Shown here piece by piece: positions 6,295-7,555 of a stretch of 7,555 bases of DNA. Position numbers and translations under genes: made by a program. Numbering within the stretch: the first letter of the stretch is position 1; each line of letters starts with the position of its first letter. Location of the stretch: positions 1 to 7,555 of the forward strand of contig CADBXQ010000084.1 in NCBI GenBank assembly GCA_902798675.1, in the 5' to 3' direction. The notes under the pieces were generated by a model. The model did no database searches. It was not told the DNA's origin and saw nothing but the letters and a program-made list of their open reading frames with translations. This stretch comes from Oscillospiraceae bacterium. Its GTDB lineage: Bacteria; Bacillota; Clostridia; Oscillospirales; Ruminococcaceae.

Positions 6295-6447
6295 TTAAAC
6301 CACATCCTTTTTGTTCGCCTCAAAACGATTATTTTCTATATATTCATATATTTGCGACAGACATAATTTATATAATATATTGTTTAATTTTTCATTTCCT
6401 GAGATAATTTCAACTTCAAATTCAAATTTATCAATTGCTCTTGCCAT
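6295..6447 (-). CDS. Small ORF coupled to the recombinase, unknown function
   Basis: 50 codons, from ATG at 6447 (MARAIDKFEFEVEIISGNEK) to TAA at 6297-6295, one base before the recombinase ATG. The arrangement TAA-A-ATG is typical of translational coupling. The peptide is mixed acidic and basic, probably helical in its second half (NNILYKLCLSQIYEYIENNR), and has no recognisable motif or signal peptide. GGAG lies about 12 bases before the ATG, a weak spacing; an in-frame upstream TTG is an alternative start. Its position makes it a candidate recombination directionality factor or regulator of the recombinase, but that is inference from location only. Confidence 0.6.
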   Translation of the reverse strand: MARAIDKFEFEVEIISGNEKLNNILYKLCLSQIYEYIENNRFEANKKDVV

Positions 6448-6511
6448 ACCACATATCAGCTCCAAATTTAACGATTAATATATAATAAAAAGTTATATCT
6501 AATAAATATTA

Positions 6512-7420
6512 ATGTCTGTTGATTATATTGCATGTCCCAAGAAAAAACTCAAAATAATGTTTATCACATGTATGGGGTTTGGGTGCAACGCGGCAGGAGT
6601 GGTTGGCTGCAGGATCATAGACTCGCCCAGAGAAAGAATAATAGCAATACTGACTAATAATTTTACTCCTTGTAATGGACGCTTCCCAACTCTGATCGCG
6701 CTAATAACAATGTTTTTTATTGGATTTAGTTCAAATTCAGTTTTAAATAGTTTTATTTGTGCTATATATTTGTCTGGAATAATAATTTTAGGACTGTTAA
6801 TGACATTTTTGACATCAAAAATTCTATCAACAACAATTCTGAAAGGCCTTCCATCTTTCTTCACGCTTGAACTTCCTCCATACAGAAAGCCACAATTTGG
6901 CAAGGTGATAATACGCTCTGTTTTTGACAGGACGCTTTTTGTTTTGGGGCGAGCCATTTTGGTTGCTGCTCCAGCGGGGGTGGTGATATGGCTATTATCG
7001 AATATATTTGTTGGCGATTTGAGCATTTTAAATCATATCTCAAATTTTCTAGATCCGTTTGCAAGAATTTTTGGCTTAGACGGAATCATATTGGTTGCTT
7101 TTATATTGGGATTTCCTGCTAACGAAATCGTGATTCCCATAATGATCATGGGGTATTTATGTCGAAGCAGCCTTGTTGAATATGAAAATTTAGCTGAATT
7201 AAAAACGCTATTTTTGAGCAATGGATGGACCTGGCTCACAGCTCTTTGCACATCGCTCTTTTGCTTGATGCATTGGCCTTGTTCAACAACCTGCCTGACA
7301 ATAAAAAAAGAATGCTCAAGCGTTAAATGGACATTGCTTTCTTTTGCAATACCGACTGTTTTAGGATTGTTGGTTTGCTTTATTGTTGCTAATTCTTGTC
7401 GACTTTTTGGGTTAGCATAA
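6512..7420 (+). CDS. feoB: FeoB ferrous iron permease, C-terminal part, separated by the element
   Basis: An open frame runs from ATG 6512, but true feoB sequence begins at 6572 with MGFGCNAAGVVG; the first 20 codons (MSVDYIACPKKKLKI and on) come from the element. From 6572 there are 282 codons to TAA at 7418-7420. FeoB hallmarks follow in order: the Gate motif MGFGCN, DSPRERIIAILTNNFTPCNGRFPT, ELPPYRKPQF, FILGFPANEIVIPI, SNGWTWLTALC and MHWPCSTTCLTIKKE, then the last membrane helix. No ribosome binding site precedes 6512, so this piece is probably not translated efficiently on its own. Joined to the first 411 codons it gives a 693-residue FeoB of normal size. No frameshift or stop has accumulated in this half, which argues for recent insertion or for selection on the rejoined gene. 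Confidence 0.92.
   Translation: MSVDYIACPKKKLKIMFITCMGFGCNAAGVVGCRIIDSPRERIIAILTNNFTPCNGRFPTLIALITMFFIGFSSNSVLNSFICAIYLSGIIILGLLMTFLTSKILSTTILKGLPSFFTLELPPYRKPQFGKVIIRSVFDRTLFVLGRAILVAAPAGVVIWLLSNIFVGDLSILNHISNFLDPFARIFGLDGIILVAFILGFPANEIVIPIMIMGYLCRSSLVEYENLAELKTLFLSNGWTWLTALCTSLFCLMHWPCSTTCLTIKKECSSVKWTLLSFAIPTVLGLLVCFIVANSCRLFGLA
6522..6552 (-). promoter_or_regulatory. Possible promoter of the element operon, overlapping attR
   Basis: On the reverse strand TTGAGT (6552-6547) is followed after 19 bases by a perfect TATAAT (6527-6522), about 75 bases before the small ORF. The spacer is long and other AT-rich -10-like boxes lie nearer the gene (6480-6500), so this is tentative. If right, the -35 box is part of the attR arm, and recombinase binding could repress its own operon. 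Confidence 0.3.
6547..6571. other. attR: right junction of the element in feoB
   Basis: The arm ACTCAAAATAATGT (6547-6560) is the inverted counterpart of the arm at 3107-3120 (13 of 14). CACATGT (6565-6571) is the shared core, directly followed by the resumed feoB frame ATGGGGTTTGG (6572 on). In a joined circle the arms would flank CACATGTG, forming the inferred attP. Confidence 0.85.
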
Positions 7421-7520
7421 AGCATTTCCTGCGTAAATTAACAAAAAATTCACAAATATTAACACATATTTAATATTTATTTACATTTAATTGATGAATT
7501 TGTTGAAAAAATATGTAAAA

Positions 7521-7539
7521 ATATCATTGTAAATGATAT
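7521..7539. promoter_or_regulatory. Perfect palindrome downstream of feoB, operator-like
   Basis: ATATCATT-GTA-AATGATAT has 8-bp perfect arms around three bases and sits in AT-rich DNA after feoB, near a TTGAAA (7503-7508) that could be a -35 box of a gene to the right. The size suits a dimeric repressor or a small hairpin. It is not a good match to the Fur consensus, and the regulator is unknown. Confidence 0.35.
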
Positions 7540-7555
7540 ATATCAAATACAACTG

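Larger units (their letters stand above)
3103..6571 (-). mobile_element. 3.47-kb serine-recombinase element inserted within feoB
   Basis: Boundaries are set by two independent signs: the 7-bp direct repeat CACATGT at each end, and exact restoration of the feoB frame on removing 3,469 bp (codon 411 TGT joins ATG GGG TTT GGG TGC, giving TTC-MGFGCN). It carries four minus-strand genes that look like one operon: a 50-residue ORF, a large serine recombinase, a sortase and a membrane protein. It has no phage structural, replication or conjugation genes, so it is either a minimal mobile element or a reduced relic. Its orientation is opposite to feoB. With the recombinase interrupted by a stop codon, self-mobility is doubtful at present. 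Confidence 0.9.

Noticed and set aside
6294..6323. TTG at 6323 as the recombinase start
   Set aside because: It adds ten residues (MRRTKRMWFK) before the conserved YMRIS start and overlaps the small ORF; the ATG at 6293 is coupled to that ORF's stop.
6512..6571. ATG 6512 as an independent start making a separate membrane protein
   Set aside because: The first 20 codons are element DNA without a ribosome binding site; from 6572 the sequence is the direct continuation of feoB.

Overview
This is an AT-rich window, most likely from a member of the Firmicutes (Clostridia-like, possibly an uncultured gut lineage). The reasons are the low-GC base composition, strong AGGAGG-type ribosome binding sites, consensus sigma-A promoters, a Nif11-type RiPP precursor, a sortase, and a FeoB that reads like clostridial FeoB. 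No rRNA or other marker gene is present, so the taxonomy is an inference.

Layout. Bases 1-150 (minus) are the start of a substrate-binding lipoprotein of an amino-acid-type ABC transporter, with a near-consensus promoter at 216-244. Bases 151-1162 are mostly non-coding and hold a two-copy direct repeat (371-506 and 575-683). A good promoter at 1012-1040 then serves a 99-residue Nif11-like leader peptide with a GG cleavage site and a Ser/Thr-rich core (1163-1462), closed by a terminator (1511-1553). The ferrous-iron operon follows: feoA (1625-1867) and feoB (from 1870).

The main discovery is that feoB is split. Its first 411 codons end at base 3102 and the remaining 282 codons start at base 6572. 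A 3,469-bp element lies between them, bounded by a 7-bp direct repeat (CACATGT at 3096-3102 and 6565-6571). Removing the element rejoins the frame exactly, giving a 693-residue FeoB in which the conserved TTC-MGFGCN stretch is restored. All element genes are on the minus strand, in the order of transcription: a 50-residue ORF of unknown function (6295-6447), translationally coupled to a large serine recombinase (start 6293), then a class D-like sortase (4055-4699) and a four-helix membrane protein (3147-4028). Joining the element ends recreates a site with near-identical inverted arms around CACATGTG, as expected for the attP of a large serine recombinase.

The recombinase has an in-frame TAA at 5001-5003, after which the frame stays open for 79 more family-like codons. 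The element may therefore be frozen in place, or depend on a recombinase supplied from elsewhere, leaving FeoAB iron uptake off in this genome. In a cell with intact recombinase the same arrangement would act as a reversible switch coupling ferrous-iron import to a surface-protein (sortase) cargo.
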